Source: Lingula anatina
Lineage: Eukaryota > Brachiopoda > Lingulata > Lingulida > Lingulidae
DNA: 64,000 nucleotides
Reading direction: 5' to 3'
NCBI RefSeq assembly: GCF_001039355.2
Contig: NW_019775779.1
Location: 75,651-139,650, forward strand
Below the pieces are notes generated by a model. The model was not told where the DNA came from and did not search any database. It saw only the letters and a program-made list of their open reading frames with translations. Positions 35,741 to 46,707 of the stretch are shown piece after piece. The position numbers were made by a program, and so were the translations under genes. Position 1 is the first letter of the stretch; each line of letters starts with the position of its first letter.

Positions 35741-37069
35741 CTGCTGCTGATGGTGGTCGCCCCTTCTCTCCGTGGTGGGAATTTGGGGGCGTTCCCCAAA
35801 GAAAGAAAGTTGAAATATCAATTTTGTCTAATAAATGGCATACTTTTGTGTGCAAACCAAACAAAGCCAAAAATATACAATAGGTGCTTGGGTTGCAGCA
35901 CAAGAGATAAAAACGTTGACTATTTAGATTAACGTTCATCGAAATGTTAAAAATGGTTCTATCTCCATTTAATCATTGACGGACATTTTTATAATGAAAA
36001 TTTGTGAATGTTAGAAGAAACCCAAGCCAGTGGATAGAGCGTGCCTCAGCCTAGAATATTGAACAATACCGATCGATAAATTTACGAGAGTTTATTCAAT
36101 TTTTATTTGGCTGAAAAAAATGAGAATTTTTGAAATAATGTGAATAAACCTAAATTAAAGGTAATATTATGTCAACAATAAAAGTTTTCCTCAAACAACT
36201 TGTAGATACATACGTTACCAAATTTTTTTCATTTTTGTTGTACTGAGTTCGACTGAGCCAACACGCAATTGTAACTGTGCAAAAAGAGAAACTGGACGAA
36301 AAATAGCAGTTGTCTTCAAACGATTTGTAAAAATTGTCCATATAATACATGTGCTTGCTACGTCCTACATTCACGCAAGTATGTTTGTACGTCGCACATT
36401 CTTGTTGCATTTTCATACGGTGTTTCATACGCATCGATATATACATGTTACCTTTATCTAACGCTTTGTCAAAGATACGGATAAAAAAAACGTAACGCGA
36501 TTTGCCTTTGAGAAGGCTGTCAGAGAAAGCAGTATTTCTTTAAAGAGCGCTGTGTTTGGCGACGCTGTGTAAAAATATGTCGTAAGCATTGTCAAGTATT
36601 TTGTTGACTGAGTATTAAGTGTACTACTATGTTGACATATTTACGTCAATGTGGAGCAACCTAGAATAAAAAGTGCTTCACTCGCTTCTCTGGGCAAGTA
36701 TAGAAAAACAGACTAGGTCAATTCTATAGTTTTACTAAAAGGTAAAGATATACACGTATAGAAAGGTGTTTTTCTGTTGTACCGCTTGGCTTGCTTGTTA
36801 TACATATAGTACCATGGTACGAGTAGAAACAGGAAAGGGGTTAATTTGGCCATGTGTACCCATTGTGTCCCTACATGTATATCAATATGTTTAATTTGGT
36901 ATTTGTCCAGATTATTGACATGCTTGTAAGAAATTGCACACAAATAAAAGAAAACATCCCTCCCCCCCCCCCCCCCCTTTACGTGACCCATTCGTTAATA
37001 AACGTAAATAATGACGCCGTACGCCTTGGGATTCCCCTAAAAATTCCCCTTTATCTATAATAATTGAGT

Positions 37070-37800
37070 CGCCAGTAGGCCCTATACAGATTTAATTCTC
37101 ACCGTGCAGGAGGACGAAATTACTTCGTTTCCAGCTGGTAAGTTAACGTGATAATTTATCAACTTTTGGGATGTGCTGTCAACCACATCAGTGTCAACGG
37201 ATGACATACAACTAGTCGTCACTGATATGTACTTGAAATGTTGACATTTAGGGTAAAAACTTTCCGCACAACAACATAAAAATTGCAGAATTTACACGTA
37301 AATATCGATCTGGGGAATTTTACTTGTACATTGGTTTCGGGAATGTGTCGTTAGAAGAATATTTCGTAAATACCCAATTTGAAAGAATTTGAATGACAAT
37401 CTTAACTATTGGGATTAATTTACGCAGGTTATAATAAAACTGAATCAGGATATTGATTAAGATAAATTGAAGTGCACCAACGGTGGAGCAGGGGGAGGAC
37501 GCAACAAGTAGATCAACGTCAATAAAAAGGGTATTTTCTTAAAATTCCCCGCGTCACCTCTAAATAATAGAAGTCGCCATTTGTACCTGTACAGGTTGTT
37601 TCCAACTGGTGAGTTAACCTGATATTTTATCATTTTTGTAAGCGATATATCTACTGTTATATATACCGATTATTTAGCTGATAGGATTTATGCATGTATG
37701 TCCCTTAACCATAACAATTATCAAACTGAATCAGAAAATTAATTAAGATTAATTGAAGTGTGCCAATGGTGGGGTAGGGGAGGGCACGACGGGTAGGAAC
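37070..37800 (+). promoter_or_regulatory. Internally duplicated upstream region with two candidate non-coding first exons
   Basis: Two related segments each end in a TTTCCA-type tract and a splice donor: CAGCTG|GTAAGTTAACGTG (donor at 37138) and CAACTG|GTGAGTTAACCTG (donor at 37609). Each is followed by similar sequence, including AATTGAAGTG(C/T)(A/G)CCAA at about 37468 and 37751. They could be alternative 5'UTR exons of the downstream ankyrin gene. No coding potential; transcript evidence would be needed. Confidence 0.3.
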
Positions 37801-38450
37801 CACCTTTTTTCCACGCCCTTCCTGCACCCCTGAAAACGTACTTGGATAACGAGCGAAATAAATAGAAGCACTTTGCCAATCCGTGCACGCAAATGAAAAA
37901 TACAGAAGAGGGACTACATTAAACCATATGGAGAATTTAAATAATACTTCTTTTACGTGCATATACTTTTCTTACTATGATGTCTTTCTTTTACAATGTA
38001 TATTTCTGCTCATTAAATCCTCCTTTGTAAATGTATTTGTAGTAATGATTGAAATGTAGAATGAATAACCCAATTAACATCGGCCGGGACACACTCTAGT
38101 GTCAGGACATGATTTTCAGTGAAGACCCACGCCTGGTCCAGAAGAAAATGTTTACTTTTTTGAGATCTTATGTTATCTCTTTAAAAAAAACGCTGGTTTA
38201 TAAACCATTGCAGACAGGATATGTCAAACACAAGTACGCACACAAACATGAGCACGCCATGAGGAAACTGTGCAGCCATATGATAATTTAAGCTAATTCT
38301 TTTTAAATATTTGCAAAATTTTCATCAAATACTAAATTTTGCTATGGTATTTGTAAGTATTAGCCACACTGCTTCTCTTGTTAACCATGGCAGTTTTACC
38401 CCCATAAGACAAACCAGTGAGTGTATATAAGGATGGACAAGTGGTTCGTC

Positions 38451-38454
<4 letters not shown>

Positions 38455-38502
<48 letters not shown>
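38455..38502 (+). repeat. (AT)n microsatellite
   Basis: A pure AT dinucleotide run about 95 bp upstream of the ankyrin gene start (copy 1). The equivalent in copy 2 is at about 46569-46618. Other AT runs lie at 41131-41185, 43549-43612 and 50845-50909. Confidence 0.95.
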
Positions 38503-38507
<5 letters not shown>

Positions 38508-38596
38508 TTGTAATGTTACTGCATATTATTTCAGAACCTGAAGTTAAGACTGCATTGCACTTTCCATTGGAATCTGTGTAGTAGTCACCAACCAGC

Positions 38597-41125
38597 ATGG
38601 GTAACACTATGTCCTGCGAGGTTGAAGACGATGCTAGAGCTAAAGAGAGGTTACAGGAACGGTTATCTTCCGGACAGTGTAACGTCAATGGCAAAGGCTT
38701 GGTAACAACGTTAATCACTCTCTCTGTAGTTGCACTATTTCCAGTATTTTGCTTTAACCGTTACACCACAGTCTAGAAATATTGGTTTAATTCGTGAATA
38801 CCCGTATGCATCAGGACATCGCTGTATTTATCACTTTCAGAGATCATAATTTAGTTCTATATGTTTAAGTACAAAGCGACATGCTCAAGGCATTACATGC
38901 TTTAACTATAATGAACTATTTCCATAAAACCCACTAATATTTTACAATTTTCACAGTTATGTACATATCTACAAATGTTAAAGACCAACTCCACTTGTAG
39001 CATAAATCAATCAAATGACATTTGCTGTGTTTTAATTCTCATAAGCAAATAATTTAGCATGAATAATAGCGTGTGATAGACCTTGGTGTTATGTTTCCAG
39101 TAGTTCAGCTGCTATGTTTTAAAAAATGGATATGTTCATGTAGTACAAGCAAGGGTGCATTTGGTGCACTTTTTGTGTAGAATTATCGACTTAAAATAAT
39201 TATTTAAACTACTGTACCGGGTTGTAAATAGTCTACAACCTCCATTATCATTTTAATTATTATTAAAGGGATAATAACTCTTCGTATGAGACCTATATTT
39301 CACGATAAAAACCTTGTGAATAACTCATAGAAATATAATATATTCTGTTTTACCACAAAAACAGCAGTTATAGCTTTTATTCTGATATTTGAACTTGTCT
39401 TTAGACCACGTGACCTCCATTGATGTCTATACTCTGTTAAAATCTCTTAAGAGATTTTAACAAAAAAACAAACTTTTTAGAAAAAAACCAGGGACTAACT
39501 TTGAATGTAAAAATGGATTCAATAACCATTGGTAAGTATGGAAAAATTGTTGTTTACTCCAGGAAAATTCATTTTTTGGCCGAAACGAAGAGTTATTATT
39601 GCTTTAAAATACGGTATCGTTCAGATGTTTTTTTTTAAATTTAATTTAAGTCTTATGCTTAATAAAACTTGCTGTGAGACTTAATATATTTGGTATTTAC
39701 CGGTGCAAGTTTATCCAACATTCGAATTATCTAAAATGTTAATCACATTCTTTGTACATATCCCAGGGTGGATGGACACCACTTCACGAGGCTACCTTTT
39801 ACGGCTACATACAATGTGCCGAGCTTCTTCTCCAACGCGGGGCGGTTACCAATATACAGGATGAGGTCAGTGTAGATCCCTATTATTTATCATGCAAATG
39901 AAGTCTGCGGGAAGTTTGCAAAGGGCGTGTTATTACGTTACCAATTGGAGCGCCAAAGGTAGATTTACATGTTTTTAATGATGCTAGAGAGGGAGGGAGT
40001 CAATTTTGCCATTTGTTTTAGCTTTAAGGCCCAGTCACAATGTCGGCGATTTGTCGGGGATTAGTTTTGGGCGGGGGTCGTCGTAGAAAATAAAGAATCC
40101 TTGAACAATCCTAGCAATAATCCTAATAAAAGTGGAGCAGTCGCATTGTCTGAAATTTTTTCAAGGATTTTGACCCGGTTTTGTCGAAAAATCGTGGGAT
40201 TAGCCTGCGATTGCATCGGAGGCGATCGGAACCGATATCTGCGAGCGTCTTTTCTCGTAATTTTTCCCCCTGGGTATATGTGGTTATATATGGGTATATA
40301 TTCGGAGGACGCCTCCGATTAATCGGAGGGCATCGTAGGTCATCGGAGATTGTGTCTGGGATGCCCAAAATGGGTGAAAAATCTTGCGAGCAATCTTAGA
40401 ATTTTAAGTTCAAAGTTGGGGACCGCGACGGGTGTGGCGATGTCTAAAAAATCTGCGACAACCCGCAGGCGTCCGGAGAGCGCCTCCGACGGGTGCAAAA
40501 TCGTGAGATCTGTCTCAAGATTTTGTTAAAATTTCCCGGGTTTTACCCATCCCCGACGCATCGCAACTGATTTGTGACTGGACCTTTATCAGTCTCTCTG
40601 CAGGTCCGGTGTAACGCAGTTGAGGGTCTGTGTACCAGAAAAACCGCTCTCCATTTAGTTATAGTGGTTAGGGTTAGCATGGTCTAATTGGACCAAAATC
40701 TAGAGCGAGGCTTACCTGTTCAAATGAATGGGAAGCGGACTCTCCATCATGCAGGACTCTCTGTCACGTTAAACCATGTCTACCCCGGCCACCCTTCCCA
40801 CTTCAGTCTTTCATTTCTTGCTAAGGGGTCTCCACTGCGGATTATCCGCCTCCACCATTACCGGCCCTGCCCATGGTCATCTTCCACTCTCCTTTTATGA
40901 TACTGTTTTTATATGTATTATTCATATTATTATTGTAATAAGAGTTCTTATGTCAAAGTTTGAAACACAACGTATCGTATATCAAATGGCTCGTATTTTT
41001 GTACCCTTTAATTTTATGAATTTATTTGGTTTTAAAAACTAATTTTGCCATATTGCAAGTTGCTTGCTATGTGAGTAATTTTATGATAGATTTATTATTT
41101 TGTAAATATTTATAGAGTAGCTATT

Positions 41126-41190
<65 letters not shown>

Positions 41191-43397
41191 GACTGATTAT
41201 CCAAAAGTCTGTAGGAGAATAGAGTGTTTCTACGTCTGTGTTAAATCATATTTATCCCAGAATGGTGAGACACCACTTCACGTCGCTGCGTGGTGTGACC
41301 GCAAACAATTTGCCCAGCTTCTCCTCCAACATGGAGCAGATACCAGTATCCAGGCTGAAGTAAGTGAAAATGCCTGAACACAGCGGTATTTATAAACACG
41401 CACACACATATACACACACACACACACGAAAGGTGCTTGACCGATTATTTGTTTAAGTTATCTCCATTATTCTAAAGCCCATGTGGAAACAAACGTTTGT
41501 AGGAGATACAAATGTATGAATACAACATGTACACACACTGGACAATAGAAGTGTCACCCCTACTAAACGAATACTTTGGGGGAGATAAATGACTGTGGAA
41601 TGATATGCTCCTGGTATCATTTTATTAACATCAAATTTCACAAAAGAAATGGTTCTGACCGAACAATTCAACTGTATCGATATTCTGACATTGCTTATAT
41701 TCTGCCTCTTCAGGTTAATAACTTTGATTACTCTGATTCAGGGGGTGACACTTCTAATGTCCAGTGTGTGTAGTTATCCAACTACAGATATGTAGCTCTG
41801 ACTTGAAACGTGTATATGAATGCTAAAATTGCTAAACCATATAGCTTGTAATGATTTTTTTCTGATTCCACAGAAACAAAAGACATCAAGAATGATGGCA
41901 GAAGAGAAAGAACACACTGCCGTTGCAGAACTACTGAGGCGTTTTGAAATACCAGATATACAGGTAAACATGTATGTACATGTAGATGTGTGGAAGTGGT
42001 TAACGCATATTGACTTATGATATATGGAGTTTCAATAGTAAAGACATACAGTTGTATCATAACGGGGAATTAGGCAATTAACCTTTGATTCCCATTCACA
42101 TGTATTTTTGTCTTTAAACCTCACGTGTTTCATTATTCAAAAATGCTATTTAAATATTATTTGGCACATGAACTATTTTAATAAATTATTAAGGCTTATA
42201 GCCCAACAATATAGTCCTTTGGGTTTAAAACACTTTAGCATAACCGCACAGTTCTTAGGAATGGTTATGCCAAGGTATTTTGCCTTGTGCCAGCTCCTAG
42301 CTTTATTGATTCCATCTTTGCAGATGTATATTCAAACCAGGACTTTGGAGCACGTTGCTGAAATATTAGACCTCGCGGAATGCCGCAACTTTAACCTGAC
42401 CAACTTGAACTCGAACTTTCCTGAAAAATTCCAAAAAATTCAAGTAGTGAAAGATTGGATCGCCGAGAACAATTATACTACTTTGAAAGATATAAGGGAT
42501 GGACTTCAGGCTGCAAGCCTTCTGCGGCTTTCCAGTCAGTAATCCTGTTATATTAACTTTTTATTGCGATATACTGTATAAAGCGCTTTCATCTTATTCC
42601 AAAATCTCAATGCAACAACTGTCGAGAATAAAACTGTAAAATTAGAGCTAAATAGAAAATATAAGGGGTGAGAAAAAATATCCCTATGCAAGAATGTATG
42701 ATTATGCAAAGGATTTGAGTTTTTCTATGTGTTTTTCGTGACCCGATGAAATAGAATATATAATTGTCAACATGTTGAGAAGTTGGGAGTAAATTGAAGT
42801 ACAATACCTGTCTATCCATTTGCGTATGACTGCCCCACTGATGGGTGCTGTTGTCATGTACTAAAACGACTAAGAGAGGATCTAAACTGGTGTTAATAAA
42901 TTTGGTCTTATGATTGATCCGTTTTTGCATCTTACTATTTTCAAGATCTACTGAATTTTGTCCGTTACAGGTGCGGCAATGGAGTATTATGCTGAGATGG
43001 TGATGAACATTGCAGACATGTCCCCCGATGAATTTGAAGCTCTCTGTAGAACCCTGACCACTGCGAAGTACATGTACACACCATGTGCAACAACCTGGGT
43101 ATTCAGCTATTTATATTCGAATAAGTAATTCCTCACATTGCATGTAAATACACATTTCTAAACGCATTGTAGATTTGCCATTTTTATTGAATATAATATA
43201 TTGTATTTATACTTACCAAATTAATTACATGTATGGATATGTTCAATGTTTAACTTGTTTTATATTTGATGCTACTGTAATTTTTTTTAAAACAGGATCG
43301 AGCGACACGCCCACGTATGGATAACTTGGACGAGAACGAAGTTTTGCGAGATGAGGTGCGGCAGTTGACAGCTAAACTTCGTCAGCAGAGCCAGTAG
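38597..43397 (+). CDS. Short ankyrin-repeat protein with N-myristoylation signal, copy 1 (277 aa)
   Basis: Seven coding exons: 38597-38701, 39767-39865, 41261-41359, 41874-41963, 42324-42534, 42971-43098 and 43296-43397; all GT-AG with matching phases; total 834 bp. The N-terminus [10 protein letters not shown] fits an N-myristoylation signal (Gly2, Ser6) with a nearby palmitoylatable Cys7. Exons 2 and 3 each encode exactly one 33-aa ankyrin repeat ([20 protein letters not shown] and [20 protein letters not shown]). Exon 4 is a degenerate third repeat. Exons 5-6 encode an all-helical region (LEHVAEILDLAEC ... [14 protein letters not shown] ... [14 protein letters not shown]) of unknown fold, possibly death-fold-like. 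The last exon is a charged coiled coil ([19 protein letters not shown]). If the exon 6 donor is not used, translation ends shortly after in VFSYLYSNK. Such a protein would act as a membrane-tethered adaptor; the role is inferred. Confidence 0.75.
39263..39607 (+). mobile_element. TTAA-flanked MITE in ankyrin intron 1 (copy 1 only)
   Basis: TTAA sits at 39263-39266 and 39604-39607. The ends are AGGGATAATAACTCTTCG and a decayed inverse CGAAGAGTTATTATTGCT. It is about 337 bp and homologous along its length to the element at 56325-56662 in opposite orientation. It contains the palindrome AAAATCTCTTAAGAGATTTT. The corresponding place in copy 2 (about 47550-47560) lacks it. Confidence 0.75.
40024..40588 (+). 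mobile_element. Harbinger-like MITE in ankyrin intron 2 (copy 1 only)
   Basis: Termini AGGCCCAGTCACAA and TTGTGACTGGACCT form an inverted repeat flanked by TTA on both sides (40024-40026, 40586-40588). TTA/TAA target duplications and GGCCCAGTCACA-like ends are typical of PIF/Harbinger-derived MITEs. Internally it is GC-rich with CATCGGAGGCG-type sub-repeats and has no transposase. Copy 2 has the empty site at 47929-47931. Confidence 0.75.
40602..40690 (+). other. Possible relic ankyrin exon
   Basis: After CTCTCTGCAG, a frame in phase with exon 2 reads VRCNAVEGLCTRKTALHLVI before a TAA. The TALHL core resembles an ankyrin repeat start. It is present in both copies (RKSALHL in copy 2). Exons 2 and 3 join smoothly without it and no good donor follows, so it is probably a decayed or skipped exon. 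Confidence 0.25.
41532..41770 (+). mobile_element. 239-bp TA-flanked MITE in ankyrin intron 3 (copy 1)
   Basis: Inverted termini CACACACTGGACAATAGAAG... and ...CTTCTAATGTCCAGTGTGTG, about 29 bp, flanked by TA (41530-41531 and 41771-41772). A TA target duplication suggests a Tc1/mariner-derived MITE. Copy 2 lacks it in intron 3 but has the same 239-bp element in intron 4. Confidence 0.8.
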
Positions 43398-43546
43398 GTG
43401 GATTGCAGTCCGCGCAATGTAATTTTATGTCATTGACATACATGAGACGCAAATGATCATAGGATTCCACCAGAGTGCCGTGTATTTAACCAATTAATCA
43501 GTTGATTGGTTCATAAGTCTTCTCGTGTTTTTTCTCACGTTCTGAG

Positions 43547-43615
<69 letters not shown>

Positions 43616-43667
43616 TCTTTGGGATTTCAGTATATGATTCTTTGGGATTTCAGTATGTTGAATAGGG

Positions 43668-43764
43668 GCCCAGCAAACACAGAACGTTACCATAACGTTA
43701 CCATAGCGTTTTTTCGTTTTATAAACGTGATGGAAACGTTATAAAACGTTCCGTGTTTGTCGGG
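43668..43764 (+). mobile_element. Very short inverted-repeat element, copy 1
   Basis: GCCCAGCAAACACAGAACGTT at the left and AACGTTCCGTGTTTGTCGGG at the right are inverted. Inside, ACGTTACCATAACGTTACCAT and related units repeat. About 97 bp, 3' of the ankyrin gene; the counterpart in copy 2 is at 50943-51042. Confidence 0.6.
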
Positions 43765-44386
43765 AGGCTGTCATCTAATTGCTGGTCTAAAATAAATTCT
43801 GTAGCCGTTTCGACCTGCTTCACCCCATTTTTTGCTGTAAGCTCTCCGATTAATGCTTGAATATCAGCAAAGGTTTTGTGTGTGATATATGTAATCATCC
43901 TTAGTGTAGGAGTACATTTTTATTTTGCTTATTCATTAACATGTAGGCCTATTTATTATTATTATTATTATTTTGCTGTAATATGACCACTGCTGTATAC
44001 TGGGTATTTTGTGTGAATTACAAAAGGCCTGCTTGTTTGTCTGTTTGTGGTCAGTTTTGATGTCGGTAATAGAGGATACATAATGTGAAATTTTTATCAC
44101 AAAAATGAGTTATGGTTACAAGAATAAATATACATTCAATGACTACTGGAAAACGCTTTATAAATATATGTATCTTACTTAAGTATAATTTCTATTACAT
44201 GCTTTTTAAAGATATGTTCATGCTGTAAACTTAGCTTTTTAAATCCTATAAGTCCCTTTTGGTCTTTAAGTGACATGCTATAAAAATCACCTACTATACA
44301 GTAAATATGTTTAACAGTTATCACTTTAAATATCATGGTATGTCTGTGAAATGTGCGACTACTTAAAGTAAGTCCCTATATATTAC

Positions 44387-44590
44387 CAGGGGCGGATCCA
44401 GGATTATTTGAAGGAGGGAGGGGGCGCTTATGCGACCCCCCCCCCCCCCCCCCGTGCCATTTGGTACGGTTTAAAACTATGATTTAGTTAGTCAAAATTC
44501 TAATTTCAAGTGGGGACCATTTGTGTGATTTTTTTTCAGAAATCGAAGGGGAGTCCTCCCCCCCCCTCCCCACTACTCAGTAGGCAGGCA
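44387..44590 (+). mobile_element. GGCGGATCCAGG-family element at the end of block copy 1
   Basis: Begins CAGGGGCGGATCCAGGATTA and continues through poly(C), GGTACGGTTTAAAACTATGA and a TTTTTTTTCAGAAATCGAAG end before the N at 44591. It has the same architecture as the copies at 35530-35740 and 51711-52420. Confidence 0.65.
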
Positions 44591-44591
44591 N
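44591..44591. other. Single-N junction
   Basis: One ambiguous base exactly where sequence equivalent to 35760 starts again. Confidence 0.9.
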
Positions 44592-46567
44592 CCCCTTCTC
44601 TCCGCGGTGGGAATTTGGGGGCGTTCCCCAAAGAAAGAAAGTTGAAATATCAATTTTGTCTAATAAATGGCATACTTTTGTGTGCAAACCAAACAAAGCC
44701 AAAAATATACAATAGGTGCTTGGGTTGCAGCACAAGAGATAAAAACGTTGACTATTTAGATTAACGTTCATCGAAATGTTAAAAATGGTTCTATCTCCAT
44801 TTAATCATTGACGGACATTTTTATAATGAAAATTTGTGAATGTTAGAAGAAACCCAAGCCAGTGGATAGAGCGTGCCTCAGCCTAGAATATTGAACAATA
44901 CCGATCGATAAATAACCCTCTATTACGAGAGTTTATTCATTTTTTATTTGGCTGAAAAAAATGGGAATTTTTGAAATAATGTGAATAAACCTAAATTAAA
45001 GGTAATATTATGTCAACAATAAAAGTTTTCCTCAAACAACTTGTAGATACATACGTTACCAAATTTTTTTCATTTTTGTTGTACTGAGTTCGACTGAGCC
45101 AACACGCAATTGTAACTGTGTGCAAAAAGAGAAACTGGACGAAAAATAGCAGTTGTCTACAAACGATTTGTAAAAATTGTCCATATAATACATGTACGTG
45201 CTACGTCCTACATTCACGCAAGTATGTTTGTACGTCGCACATTCTTGTTGCATTTTCATACGGTGTTTCATACGCATCGATATATACATGTTACCTTTAT
45301 CTAACGCTTTGTCAAAGATACGGATAAAAAAACGTAACGCGATTTGCCTTTGAGAAGGCTGTCAGAGAAGGCAGTATTTCTTTAAAGAGCGCTGTGTTTG
45401 GCGACGCTGTGTAAAAATATGTCGTAAGCATTGTCAAGTATTTTGTTGACTGAGTATTTAGTGTACTACTGTGTTGACATATTTACGTCAATGTGGAGCA
45501 ACCTAGAATAAAAAGTGATTCACTCGCTTCTCTGGGCAAGTATAGAAAAACAGACTAGGCCAATTCTATTACTTTACAAAAGGTAAAGATATACACGTAT
45601 AGAAAGGTGTTTTCCTGTTATACCGCTTGGCTTGCTTGTTACACTGGTACGAGTAGAAACAGGAAAGAGTTCATTTGGCGTTGAAAATGTGTGGGGGGCC
45701 CATTGTGTCCCCTCATTCCGCCATTTTATCCCTACATGTATATCAATATGTTTAATTTGGTATTTGTCCAGATTATTGACATGCTTATAAGAAATTGCAC
45801 AAAAAAATCCTTTTTCCCTTTTACATGATCCATTCGTAAATAAACGTATATAATGACGACGTAAGACTAGGGAAATCCCCTAAAAAAATTCCGTCGTTTT
45901 CTCTAATTGTTGAGTCGCCAAAATACAGATATAATTCCCACCGTGCAGGAAGACGAAATTACTTCGTTTCCAGCTGGTAAGTTAACGTGATAATTTATCG
46001 ATTTTTGGGATGTGATGTCAACCACATCAGTGTCAACGGATGGCATACAACTAGTCGTAACTGATATGTACTTGAAATGTTGACATTTAGGGTAAAAACT
46101 TTCCGCACGACATTGCAGAATTTTACACGTAAATATAGATCGGGGGAATTTTACTTGTACATTGGTTTCGGGAATGTGTCGTTAGAAAAATATTTCGTAA
46201 GTACCCAATTTGAAAGAATTTGAATGGCAATTTTAACTGTTGGGATTAATTTACGCAGGTTATAATAAAACTGAATCAGGATATTGATTAAGATAAATTG
46301 AAGTGCACCAATGGTGGAGCAGGGGGAGGACACAACAAAGAGATCAACGGCAATAAAAAGGGCATTTTCTTAAAATTCCCCGCGTCAATAAAAAGGGTAT
46401 TTTCTTAAAATTCCCCGCTTAACCTCAAATAATAGAAGTCGCCATTTGTTCCTCTACGGGTTGTTTCCCACTCGTGAGTTAACCTGATATTTTATCATTT
46501 TTCTAAGCGATATATCTACTGTTCCAAATATGAACGAATGACGTATAACTCATTCTTTACTGGGGTG

Positions 46568-46622
<55 letters not shown>

Positions 46623-46707
46623 AATGTTACTGTATATTATTTCAGAACCTGAAGTTAAGACTGCATTGCACTTTCCATTGGAGTGTGTATAGTAGTCACC
46701 AACCAGC

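Noticed and set aside
40664-40676. GGTTAGGGTTAG as an interstitial telomere repeat
   Set aside because: Only two units, present in both block copies; too short to mean anything.
40688-40900. 70-88-aa frames around 40.7-41.0 kb and 48.0-48.2 kb as a gene
   Set aside because: They lie in ankyrin intron 2, frames differ between copies and no splice structure or family is evident.
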